9,645 nt of DNA from Hyphomicrobiales bacterium (GTDB lineage: Bacteria > Pseudomonadota > Alphaproteobacteria > Rhizobiales > CAYWUX01). Of the stretch, positions 1-5,994 are shown in pieces (the first letter of the stretch is position 1; each line of letters opens with the position of its first letter). A model generated the notes under the pieces. The model searched no databases, was not told the DNA's origin, and worked only from the letters and a program-made list of their open reading frames with translations. The stretch lies in the NCBI GenBank assembly GCA_028279265.1, contig JANQOC010000759.1:1-9645 (forward strand). The letters are read 5' to 3'. A program made the position numbers and the translations under genes.

Positions 1-956
1 GCCGGCACGCCGCTCTGCATTAATGTCACGGCGATCTGTTCGCCGTCAAAATTCGCCAGCAGTTTTTCCAGTTCTTCCCGAAGGGTACTCTTATTGCTGC
101 TGCGATCACTGTTGCGCAGGAAACGTTCGTCCGATGCCAGATCCGGATACTCCAAGACTTCGCACAGGCGTTTGAATTGACCGTCATTGCCGACACCGAT
201 GAATATATCGCATGTGCGCGTCGCAAAAGTATCGTAAGGCGAAATATTGGGATGATGGTTGCCGGTCAGCACGGGCTTGTTCCCTCCCAGAAACCAGTTG
301 GCGGCATGAGGAAACAACAGGGAAATAGCGGTGTCGTACAAAGTCATGTCAATTGACTGACCTCGACCCGAGATCTGCCGTTCATGGAGCGCCACCATAA
401 TTCCGAACGCGCTGGACATGCCGGTACCGATATCGACCATGGGTATCCCGACACGGGTGGGCCCTGTCTCGGGGGCGCCGTTGACACTCAACCAGCCGGC
501 GACAGACTGGGCAACGGCATCATAGCCCGGGAAGCCGCTAAAGGGGCCGCTGTCTCCAAATCCGGATATACGGCAATGCACGAGCCGGGGAAATTTCTCT
601 CGAAGAACCGTTTCATAACCTATTCCCCATTTTTCAAGTGTGCCGATCTTGAAATTCTCGACGAGCACATCAGCCTCTTGCAGGAGCCTGAACAGAATCT
701 CCCGCCCCTCCGCTTTCGAGAGATCGAGAGACATACCCCGCTTGGACCGGTTGACGCCGATAAAATAGGATGCGGTATCGTTGTCATCAAATGGCGGTCC
801 CCATTTTCGCGTTTCATCGCCTTGAGGTGGTTCAACTTTGATAACGTTGGCGCCGAAATCTCCGAGCCACTGGGTGCAGAACGGTCCGCCCAGTACCCGC
901 GTCAAATCGACCACGAGCAAGTTTGACAAAGGCCCGTTATTCTTCTCGTTTTCCAT
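1..956 (-). CDS. Class III (CaiB/BaiF family) CoA-transferase, 3' end cut by window
   Basis: The minus-strand frame is open from the ATG at 954-956 to the left edge, giving 318 complete codons of a protein that is usually about 400 residues. Class III enzymes move CoA between acyl-CoA and a free carboxylic acid in the cytoplasm. Seen here: the family N-terminus with LVVDLTRVLGGPF near residues 14-26 and LGDFGANVIKVEPP near 31-44, NRSKRG at 69-74, ADVLVENFK at 95-103, and GYDAVAQSVAGW at 144-155. VDIGTG at 174-179 places the expected nucleophilic aspartate at Asp175. The start follows a purine-rich stretch (GGAA). It lies 31 bp after the stop of the class I beta subunit, so the three genes probably form one operon. 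Acyl substrate and CoA donor cannot be read from sequence. The family call is firm; the specific enzyme is not. Confidence 0.93.
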   Translation of the reverse strand, partial: MENEKNNGPLSNLLVVDLTRVLGGPFCTQWLGDFGANVIKVEPPQGDETRKWGPPFDDNDTASYFIGVNRSKRGMSLDLSKAEGREILFRLLQEADVLVENFKIGTLEKWGIGYETVLREKFPRLVHCRISGFGDSGPFSGFPGYDAVAQSVAGWLSVNGAPETGPTRVGIPMVDIGTGMSSAFGIMVALHERQISGRGQSIDMTLYDTAISLLFPHAANWFLGGNKPVLTGNHHPNISPYDTFATRTCDIFIGVGNDGQFKRLCEVLEYPDLASDERFLRNSDRSSNKSTLREELEKLLANFDGEQIAVTLMQSGVP

Positions 957-987
957 CCCGTTCCAACTTTCCCAAGAGTCGGTCCAT

Positions 988-1713
988 TCACTGACCGAAA
1001 TATCGTCGTGCGAATTCCGGATAGAATTCGGCGATTTTCGGAGCAACCTCTGTTCGCAGTCGTTCCAATCTCTCAACCGTCGGCTGACGTGTTTGATGAA
1101 TTTCGCCGGAAGTGTCAAATTCAAATCCGGTTTGGTCTTGAACGTCCTCCAGATTGTTCCCCTCGTGCAAGGTCGATAGTTCGAATTTTGATTTCTCTTT
1201 ATTGAAGCGAAAGACGGCCTTGCCTGTGACCAAAGCAAATGGGCCGCCGGGCCTGTAAACCTCCTTCGGCGAAGTACCGGGCGCGGATATGAAGTCGACC
1301 TTATCGACCAGCGTCCTCGGACTGTGCTCTTCCCTGAATAGAATGATCTTGGGAACAACGAAGTACATGAGGGCCGATCCAAATGATCCCGAAAATCGTT
1401 TGTCCATTTGCGGGTATTGGCCGGTTCCCACGAGATTGATATTCGCGTTGCCGTCAATCTGCACGCCCCCGAGAAAGAACGTATCAATTCTCCCCTGTGC
1501 GGCAATATCGAACAATTCCCGGGACCCTTCCGTAAAGCTGTTATGGCGACGGCTATGCAGTATCGTGACGTTCATGCGATGTCTGGCTTCGATCTGGGCG
1601 AGCAGGGCGGCGCAGCCGGGAATGGGGGAAGCAGCGCCAACAGCGATATGGCTGTCGTCACCGATCATGTCGGTGATCGCGGAGATCAGCAGTTCTTGCG
1701 GCGTGCAATTCAT
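988..1713 (-). CDS. Class I CoA-transferase-like beta subunit (GctB/IpdB-like)
   Basis: A complete 241-residue protein, matching the usual 240-270 residues of beta subunits such as glutaconate CoA-transferase GctB and the steroid-ring hydrolase subunit IpdB. Visible family blocks are an N-terminal glycine-rich strand (IAVGAASPIPG, about 23-33), FLGGVQIDGNANINLVGTG (about 79-97), SGSFGSA (about 108-114), and VDFISAPG followed by an RPGGP segment. The C-terminal part has LEDVQDQTGFEFD, also typical. The ATG overlaps the alpha-subunit stop in an ATGA, which indicates translational coupling and a hetero-oligomer. The position of the catalytic Glu of true class I transferases (the ESG of GctB) reads L-H53-S here by eye alignment, so a hydrolase or ring-opening role like that of IpdAB is possible. 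The exact reaction is unknown. Confidence 0.93.
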   Translation of the reverse strand: MNCTPQELLISAITDMIGDDSHIAVGAASPIPGCAALLAQIEARHRMNVTILHSRRHNSFTEGSRELFDIAAQGRIDTFFLGGVQIDGNANINLVGTGQYPQMDKRFSGSFGSALMYFVVPKIILFREEHSPRTLVDKVDFISAPGTSPKEVYRPGGPFALVTGKAVFRFNKEKSKFELSTLHEGNNLEDVQDQTGFEFDTSGEIHQTRQPTVERLERLRTEVAPKIAEFYPEFARRYFGQ

Positions 1714-2549
1714 GAACTTGCTTGCAGGACGTCTTCGCCAAAGACGCGCATATCCAGATAGCTTTGAAATCCCGCATCCGTTGCTGCCATCTCAGCATAG
1801 CGGTGCATTTCATCGGCATCGACACCATAGAGATCCTGCAATCCGCACGGCCAGGCGCCGTTCGGCGCTTCGGCGATTGCTTCGACATAGAACGCCGGAA
1901 GCGCGCCCGCTGAATTTTCCTCTGTCTCGAAGTAATCGGTGTCTACGATCTTCTCGACCGTTATGAGAACGCGTTTCGAGGCATGAACCAGTGTCGACAG
2001 CTCCCTGCGGCGGCCAATCCAGACATTTCCCCGCCTGTCGGCACTGGCGGCATGAAACAATGTCACGTCCAGTTTTGTGGCCGGCAGGAGGACGATGGGT
2101 TCCTCGCCTTCACCAAAAGGATTGCTGATAATCTTCCAATCCTCTCGGTGTTTGATGATGTCGGAACCGATAATCCCCCGGAGCGGCATAAAGGGGACGC
2201 TCTTCTCGGTGGCCTGTAATTGTGCATGCAGCGCCGGGCAAGTCGAATCCCGTATTTCCACCTGTCCCGTCTCAACGGCCTGAGAAAAGCGGGGCGCGCG
2301 CCCAAACTCGCCTAGCGAGACGGCCGCCGTTTCAATTGTCGAGACACAACCGGCGCCGATCAGCATATCACCCTGAATGGTCGTTGATGGCAGACAGTAA
2401 AGGCTCAGGTCGCGTACATTCTGTCTGATCAGTTCCCGGGTCGCTTGCATGGGAACGCCGGAGTAATCTGCAGGGACACCCAGAGAACTGCCTGATTTTA
2501 TCGAGGCTGCAAGTTCCCTGACGGAAACAATCGATGGACCTGAATTCAC
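1710..2549 (-). CDS. Class I CoA-transferase-like alpha subunit (GctA/IpdA-like)
   Basis: A complete 279-residue protein with a GTG start at 2547-2549 (no ATG available in frame nearby; upstream GGGAAA is a modest ribosome site). Recognisable alpha-subunit blocks are ATRELIRQNVRDLSL (about 36-50), DMLIGAGCVSTIE (about 61-73), an acidic segment, VPFMPLRGIIGSDI (about 118-131), VTLFHAASADRRGNVWIG (about 162-179) and VLITVEKIVDTDYF (about 193-206). These match the Pfam CoA_trans family. It is the first gene of the minus-strand operon and pairs with the coupled beta subunit. The glycine-rich loop near the N-terminus (GSSLGVP) is less regular than the usual GGF form. In mycobacteria the relative IpdAB hydrolyses a ring-derived CoA thioester in cholesterol breakdown; whether this pair does the same is not shown by sequence. 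Confidence 0.92.
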   Translation of the reverse strand: MNSGPSIVSVRELAASIKSGSSLGVPADYSGVPMQATRELIRQNVRDLSLYCLPSTTIQGDMLIGAGCVSTIETAAVSLGEFGRAPRFSQAVETGQVEIRDSTCPALHAQLQATEKSVPFMPLRGIIGSDIIKHREDWKIISNPFGEGEEPIVLLPATKLDVTLFHAASADRRGNVWIGRRRELSTLVHASKRVLITVEKIVDTDYFETEENSAGALPAFYVEAIAEAPNGAWPCGLQDLYGVDADEMHRYAEMAATDAGFQSYLDMRVFGEDVLQASS

Positions 2550-2799
2550 GTCTGTTTTTCCCGGTTTTTTGAAAAATTCGTTGAGAAACTATGGCATGAT
2601 CGTCGCCGATCATGAACCAGAGATTGCAGCTCGTTGAAAATCCGGGAAATTATTGCTTCCGATCACCCCGCAAGTGGACCTTCTATCAATTATTCTAATT
2701 AATTTTATAATTTCTTATAATTTTACATGAAGTCGTATATAGAATAATGTCTTGAAACTCTGGCGTTTTCTTACATTCTCGCAGCAAAGGTTTTAATCC
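2550..2799. promoter_or_regulatory. Divergent intergenic promoter region
   Basis: This 250-bp gap separates the left-going CoA-transferase operon from the right-going lipoyl/AhpD cluster, so it should hold promoters for both. Its middle (about 2685-2750) is strikingly AT-rich, with repeated TATAAT-like hexamers readable on both strands (for example TTATAA at 2705-2710 and 2715-2720, TAGAAT at 2740-2745). I could not pick a -35/-10 pair with correct spacing for either direction: TTGAAA at 2752-2757 has no good -10 at 16-18 bp. The side nearer the CoA-transferase operon carries a perfect palindrome, listed separately. The gcvH-like gene has AAAGG at 2786-2790 as its ribosome site. Confidence 0.6.
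2595..2614. promoter_or_regulatory. Perfect 8+4+8 palindrome, candidate operator
   Basis: CATGATCG at 2595-2602 and CGATCATG at 2607-2614 are exact reverse complements around a TCGC centre. The site lies about 45 bp upstream of the GTG start of the alpha subunit and is on the gene-ward side of the AT-rich block, so it could be an operator for a dimeric repressor or a hairpin in the operon's 5' leader. No regulator gene is present in the window to link to it. No T-run follows, so a terminator is unlikely. Confidence 0.45.
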
Positions 2800-3177
2800 A
2801 TGGGGCAGACATATTTCAGCGATGAGCACATTTATCTCCAACTGGAAGGTGACATTGGAACAATCGGAATATCCAAATATGCCCAGGAGCAGCTGATTGA
2901 AGTTGTCTATGTAGAAATTCCAAGCACAGGCCAGACATTTAAAGCTGGTGACGAAGTCGGTTTGGTGGAATCAGCCAAGGCGGCAAATGAGGTCTACGCA
3001 CCGGTTAGCGGCGAGGTAACCGAAGTCAACACAGGGCTCGAAGACAATGCTGCGCCCATAAATGAATCTCCCGAGGCCGACGGATGGATTGCGAAAATCA
3101 AGTTGGCCGACGTGAGCGAGACCGAAAAATTGATGGACGCGGCAGCCTATCAAAGTTTCATTTCTTCATTGGAATAG
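2800..3177 (+). CDS. GcvH-like lipoyl carrier protein
   Basis: A complete 125-residue protein, the normal size of glycine-cleavage H protein. H proteins are small cytoplasmic carriers whose lipoyl-lysine arm shuttles between enzymes. Seen here: GTIGISKYAQEQL (about 20-32), VVYVEIPSTG (about 35-44), and VESAKAANEVYAPVSGEVTEVN (about 56-77), where Lys60 is the expected lipoylation site, then DGWIAKIK near the end. It diverges from canonical GcvH: LGD after YAQE is LIE, ESVKAASD is ESAKAANE, and the early HEW is HIY. No gcvT or gcvP is adjacent; instead two AhpD-like genes follow, which suggests it serves them rather than glycine cleavage. The protein has no cysteine, so redox activity would come only from the lipoyl group. 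The ATG follows AAAGG with 9 nt spacing. The lipoyl-carrier call is firm; the partner is inferred. Confidence 0.92.
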   Translation: MGQTYFSDEHIYLQLEGDIGTIGISKYAQEQLIEVVYVEIPSTGQTFKAGDEVGLVESAKAANEVYAPVSGEVTEVNTGLEDNAAPINESPEADGWIAKIKLADVSETEKLMDAAAYQSFISSLE

Positions 3178-3263
3178 GTAGAGTAACAACAAACGATCCG
3201 CCTGGATCCATATCACCAGGTGCCAAGTGTCGTAACGCAGTTGATAAACAAAGGAGAATATTG

Positions 3264-3911
3264 ATGGCCAATATTACGTTATTGGATGTCGAGACTCTGA
3301 AAAAAGGAAAGCTGGGAGGGTTTATTAAAAAAACCTTGAGGCATCGTGCGCCCGACCCGGCATTTCATGCCATTCAGGGTCATAACGAAGATCTGGCGCA
3401 TTCCATGTATGTGGCATGGGGTACGGTGTTCAATACCGGCGTCGTGGATCACAAACTAAAAGAAATAATCAGGGTTCAGTTGTCGCGCTACGCCGACTGC
3501 AACTATTGAGGCAATGTCCGGTCTGCTTCGGCGAAGCAGCAGGGTTTGACAGAAGCCATTATCGATGAAGGTATCGATAACTTTGAAGACAGCGACCAGT
3601 TCACCGATGCTGAGAAGGCGGCACTTCGCTACAGCCATCTGATGCATGTTGATGCGGACAAACTGGACGAAGCGTTTTTCGATGATCTGAAGAAACACTT
3701 CACAACCGAAGAGATTGTCGAACTCGGTTCTTTCATTGGGTTCAACATTGGATATCACACATTTTTCGGAACTCTCGACTTCTATCCCATGTTTACGCCG
3801 GATGGCCGGCTCGTGGACCAGGATGAGTCTCGCCGGATTTACGGTGATGTACCGGTGTCGCACTTGGAAGGTGCCATGCAACGCGCGACTGAAAGTAAAG
3901 AAGACGCTTAG
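3264..3911 (+). CDS. AhpD-like selenoprotein (CxxU active site, UGA read as Sec)
   Basis: Read through the TGA at 3507-3509, this is one 215-residue protein of the AhpD/carboxymuconolactone decarboxylase fold. Mycobacterial AhpD is a thiol peroxidase/reductase with a CxxC site and a Glu twelve residues before it. Here Glu67, Cys79 and Sec82 keep exactly that spacing (E-x11-C-N-Y-U), and Cys79 is the only cysteine. Arg86 sits where AhpD has His. The frame before and after the TGA aligns without gap to the next gene: VDHKLKEIIR and RYA before it, RS, GLTE, ID and ALRY after it. The ATG at 3264 is chosen because AAGGAG (3251-3256) lies 7 nt upstream; the frame is open further up, but that overlaps the previous gene. 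It has a roughly 40-residue charged tail beyond the paralogue. It should need SelA/SelB/SelC/SelD, which are not in the window. Substrate unknown. Confidence 0.88.
3507..3509 (+). other. In-frame TGA predicted to encode selenocysteine
   Basis: Codon 82 of the AhpD-like gene. It replaces the second cysteine of the CxxC pair, the usual place for Sec in redox selenoproteins. Reading it as a stop would leave an 81-residue fragment ending just before its second redox residue, and an orphan downstream fragment starting at a TTG with no clear Shine-Dalgarno site. Confidence 0.88.
3510..3551 (+). promoter_or_regulatory. Bacterial SECIS element (bSECIS) hairpin
   Basis: CTGCTTC (3523-3529) pairs perfectly with GAAGCAG (3533-3539) around a GGC loop (3530-3532). 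The loop begins 20 nt after the TGA and opens with G. This fits the general bSECIS rule as I know it: apical loop about 16-37 nt downstream of UGA, with a G in its first two bases. Below the seven pairs, U3522 is unpaired and G3521-C3540 closes again, then after a G/A mismatch C3518-C3519 pair with G3542-G3543, with possible wobble pairs beyond. A bulged U in the upper stem is also a feature of the E. coli fdhF element that SelB recognises. It lies inside the coding sequence, as bacterial SECIS elements do. Pairing was done by eye. Confidence 0.82.
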
Positions 3912-3935
3912 CTGTCCGGAATAAAGGAAAAGATA

Positions 3936-4484
3936 ATGACTGTATTAGAACTGGTTCCGGACGAGCTTCTCGAACAGCCGAAAATGGCCAAGTACGTGGC
4001 GCTGGCGGAAGATTTGCAAGTACCCGACAAGCAGTTTTTTCGGCTCATGGCACACGCGCCCGGCTACACGGAAGCTCTGTTCGATGCCATGTATAAGTCT
4101 CATGCCGAAGGCAATGTCGATCACAAGCTCAAGGAGATCATCCGTATCCAGCTTTGCCGCTACGCCAAGGATCCTTATTTTTCATCACTAAGATCCAAAA
4201 AGGCGATGGATGCGGGATTGACCGAAGAGTTGATCGATGCAGGTTGCAGCGAAGCTTTTGAAACCGATGATCGTTTTTCGGAGGCCGACAAATGGGCACT
4301 ACGATATGCCTACCATATGTATCGGAACCCCCAGAAGGTCAAAGCGAAAGAGTTCTATGACGAGGGCAAAAAGCTCTTGTCGGAAGCTGAAATCATGGAA
4401 ATCGGCGGCATGTGCGCGATTTATTATGGCATGGCCGTATTCCTGAGTTCGCTAAAACTCTCACCGGAAATGGCTCAGGCCTAA
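3936..4484 (+). CDS. AhpD-like paralogue lacking the CxxC/CxxU residues
   Basis: A complete 182-residue protein of the same AhpD/carboxymuconolactone decarboxylase-like fold as the selenoprotein before it, 24 bp downstream with its own AAAGGA ribosome site 7 nt from the ATG. The two align almost gap-free through the core: VDHKLKEIIRIQL at 61-73, RS at 86-87, GLTEELIDAG near 93-102, and ALRYAYHMY near 122-130. Glu67 is kept at the same residue number. The redox positions are not: Asp79 replaces Cys79 and Phe82 replaces Sec82. The protein has four cysteines (74, 103, 154 and one check-worthy neighbour region around GGMC), none forming CxxC. By analogy with AhpD trimers, it may be a structural or regulatory partner of the selenoprotein, or may bind a substrate. 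Function unknown. Confidence 0.9.
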   Translation: MTVLELVPDELLEQPKMAKYVALAEDLQVPDKQFFRLMAHAPGYTEALFDAMYKSHAEGNVDHKLKEIIRIQLCRYAKDPYFSSLRSKKAMDAGLTEELIDAGCSEAFETDDRFSEADKWALRYAYHMYRNPQKVKAKEFYDEGKKLLSEAEIMEIGGMCAIYYGMAVFLSSLKLSPEMAQA

Positions 4485-4506
4485 GAACTTAACACCATAT
4501 CGGATC

Positions 4507-4526
4507 GGCGCCGTCAGGCTGGCGCC
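4507..4526. terminator. GC-rich hairpin between convergent genes, possible terminator
   Basis: GGCGCC at 4507-4512 can pair with GGCGCC at 4521-4526 across an 8-nt loop. It lies in the 48-bp gap between the stop of the AhpD paralogue and the stop of the convergent pentapeptide gene, where a shared terminator is expected. No T-run follows on either strand, so intrinsic termination is uncertain. Confidence 0.3.
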
Positions 4527-4532
4527 TTCGGG

Positions 4533-5480
4533 CTAGGACTGGATCCAGTTCCTGGCCCGATTTATTTGATCCGTCATCCATTCATAAGACTGATTGATGA
4601 ATGAATCCGAATCTCCCTGCACCTGGCATTTGCCATCCACGTCGGAAATACTCCCCGGATTGGCGATCAGGCATTGCGCTTCTTCGGGACGCCGTTTGCT
4701 CAGATTCTGAAATTCTCCCTCAACCGGCTCACAGGTAAAAAATGTCTCATAGCCCGAAGGCAGGCCTTTGGGTTCCTGGCCTTTCCAGGCCCAGGCACCG
4801 GATAAACTGCCGGGATAAAGACCGGCGCTGCGCATCCGGCGTCCAAGCTCGCGCGTATCTTCATCCTGTTCCATGAAGGCTTCACCGGCGATCTCGAACG
4901 TGACATTGGAAATATTGGCATTAAAAAATTCGGTGCCGTTCATCGAATTGAACGTGATCGTCGATCCGGATAAATCGGAACCCACAAACCGCGCGCAATC
5001 CAGATCAACCAGGTTGAACTGGGATTGCCGCAAATCCGTGTCCAGGAAACTGGCACGCTTCAGGTTGGCGTTCAAAAAAATGATACCCCGTAAATCAGAG
5101 CTTTCAATTCTCACACGGCCCAAGTCCCTCCGGGAAATAATTATTCCTTCCTGATCTTTTTGATCAAACAGGTTGATGTCCCGGAAATTGAGCCGCGGAC
5201 GAATGCTGCAGATCTCGGAAAACGGGCACAGGGGAACATTGATATCCTGATTCAGATATTCTATGGCCATCGCCGCAGCTTCACTTTGCGGCGGATCGAG
5301 GGAAAGCAATTGTATGGATCGTTCCGTACGTTCGATGTGTCGATAGTTGTACTCTGAAACGAATGCAACCACGGCAAACAGTATACTGGCGGAAGAAAGG
5401 ACTTCCACGGCTCGAACGATTCTTCCACGAAATGTACGACGGACGGGTTGGGCTTCATCCGTTTTTTGCTGATCAACCAT
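4533..5480 (-). CDS. Membrane-anchored pentapeptide-repeat protein
   Basis: A protein of 315 residues from the ATG at 5478-5480. I prefer this to a TTG ten codons upstream because GGGGGAG lies just before the ATG and nothing precedes the TTG. It has a short basic N-terminus, one hydrophobic helix (about 23-42), a linker, then a pentapeptide-repeat block (about 95-196). There DL or NL pairs recur every ten residues (SDLRG, ANLKR, TDLRQ, VDLDC, SDLSG, ANISN), the pattern of a right-handed quadrilateral beta-helix. A cysteine-containing C-terminal region of about 120 residues (single Cys in TCEP, QCL and KCQ, plus PLCPFSEIC before the repeats) would lie outside the cytoplasm if the helix is an N-in anchor. 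No enzymatic motif is seen. It is last of a run of minus-strand genes, 55 bp after the secreted repeat protein. Function unknown. Confidence 0.88.
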   Translation of the reverse strand: MVDQQKTDEAQPVRRTFRGRIVRAVEVLSSASILFAVVAFVSEYNYRHIERTERSIQLLSLDPPQSEAAAMAIEYLNQDINVPLCPFSEICSIRPRLNFRDINLFDQKDQEGIIISRRDLGRVRIESSDLRGIIFLNANLKRASFLDTDLRQSQFNLVDLDCARFVGSDLSGSTITFNSMNGTEFFNANISNVTFEIAGEAFMEQDEDTRELGRRMRSAGLYPGSLSGAWAWKGQEPKGLPSGYETFFTCEPVEGEFQNLSKRRPEEAQCLIANPGSISDVDGKCQVQGDSDSFINQSYEWMTDQINRARNWIQS

Positions 5481-5535
5481 GTACTCCCCCAGCGCAACAG
5501 TCCCCGTCAAAGGGGATTACTTCAACAATTGAAAT

Positions 5536-5952
5536 CTATTTGGTTATTTTCACACAATGTCCGCCGAGCCTGGCAGGCTTGGCCGGTCCAAGATATTTTT
5601 CCGGATTCTTACACGCCGTCGCCGAGTTGACCTTGCGAGCCGTAACGGTCCAGCCCGGTGCCGAGAGACACTGGCCGCCAACCTGGGACGCATTCTGAGC
5701 GCCGACATAGGTTGAACCGCCGGGACATTTGTTGGTCTTTGTGCTCGAAACGGAAATTTTGCAGTTCAATGGCAGTATGCAATATCCGCCAAAGCGGACA
5801 GCATTTGTCGGTCCGACATAAGATAGACCCTTGTCGCAACTCGTACTCTTCACCGGCACGGTTTTAAAATGGCAAACCTGCTGGGCTTCGGATCTGTGCA
5901 CGAATCCACCCATCAGGATGAGAACTAAAGTTACAAATGTAGCGGTACGCAT
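5536..5952 (-). CDS. Small secreted protein with three cysteine-framed repeats
   Basis: A 138-residue protein with a clear Sec signal peptide: Arg near the N-terminus, a hydrophobic core FVTLVLILMGGF, and a likely cleavage after SEA at residue 23. The ATG at 5950-5952 follows a strong GGAGGT. The mature part is three copies of a 37-38-residue unit ending in C-x18-C: Cys39/Cys58, Cys76/Cys95 and Cys114/Cys133, each with Y-[VL]-G, [NK]-[AP] and GG-x-C in register. Cys27 and Cys64 begin the first two units; the third has no counterpart. Eight cysteines in a secreted protein suggest disulfides. I do not recognise the family. It may be periplasmic or extracellular. Its neighbours on the same strand are a pentapeptide-repeat membrane protein and a hypothetical ORF, so a shared envelope role is possible. 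Confidence 0.85.
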   Translation of the reverse strand: MRTATFVTLVLILMGGFVHRSEAQQVCHFKTVPVKSTSCDKGLSYVGPTNAVRFGGYCILPLNCKISVSSTKTNKCPGGSTYVGAQNASQVGGQCLSAPGWTVTARKVNSATACKNPEKYLGPAKPARLGGHCVKITK

Positions 5953-5994
5953 ACCGACCTCCGTGACAACTCTAACAGACCCTGCCTTCAGATG

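Noticed and set aside
384..926. Plus-strand ORF of 180 codons
   Set aside because: It lies antisense to the class III CoA-transferase, whose protein has clear family motifs; it is a shadow frame.
1658..1676. TCACCGA/TCGGTGA inverted repeat
   Set aside because: It lies within the beta-subunit coding region for ITDMIGDD and is explained by codons; there is no sign of a regulatory role.
1289..1966. Plus-strand ORF of 225 codons
   Set aside because: Antisense shadow of the class I alpha and beta subunits; biased Ser/Arg content and no recognisable motif.
2800..3177. Canonical glycine-cleavage gcvH
   Set aside because: No gcvT/gcvP nearby, and several residues of the usual H-protein consensus differ; only the lipoyl-carrier assignment is supported.
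3201..3220. CCTGG/CCAGG inverted repeat in the gap after the lipoyl carrier
   Set aside because: Only five pairs with a ten-base loop and no T-run; too weak to call a terminator or processing site.
3084..3509. A longer ORF starting inside the gcvH-like gene
   Set aside because: Its upstream part is read in another frame of the lipoyl carrier gene and the intergenic gap; the AAGGAG-led ATG at 3264 is the proper start.
3264..3911. Pseudogene or frameshift broken by the TGA
   Set aside because: There is no frame change, the single TGA is exactly at the catalytic Cys position, the rest of the frame is intact, and a SECIS-like hairpin follows; decay would not place these together.
5481..5510. 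TTG start ten codons upstream for the pentapeptide protein
   Set aside because: No Shine-Dalgarno sequence precedes the TTG, while GGGGGAG precedes the ATG at 5478-5480.
5501..5516. TCCCC/GGGGA hairpin before the pentapeptide gene
   Set aside because: Five pairs with a six-base loop and no adjacent T-run; could affect translation, but the sequence does not support a specific call.
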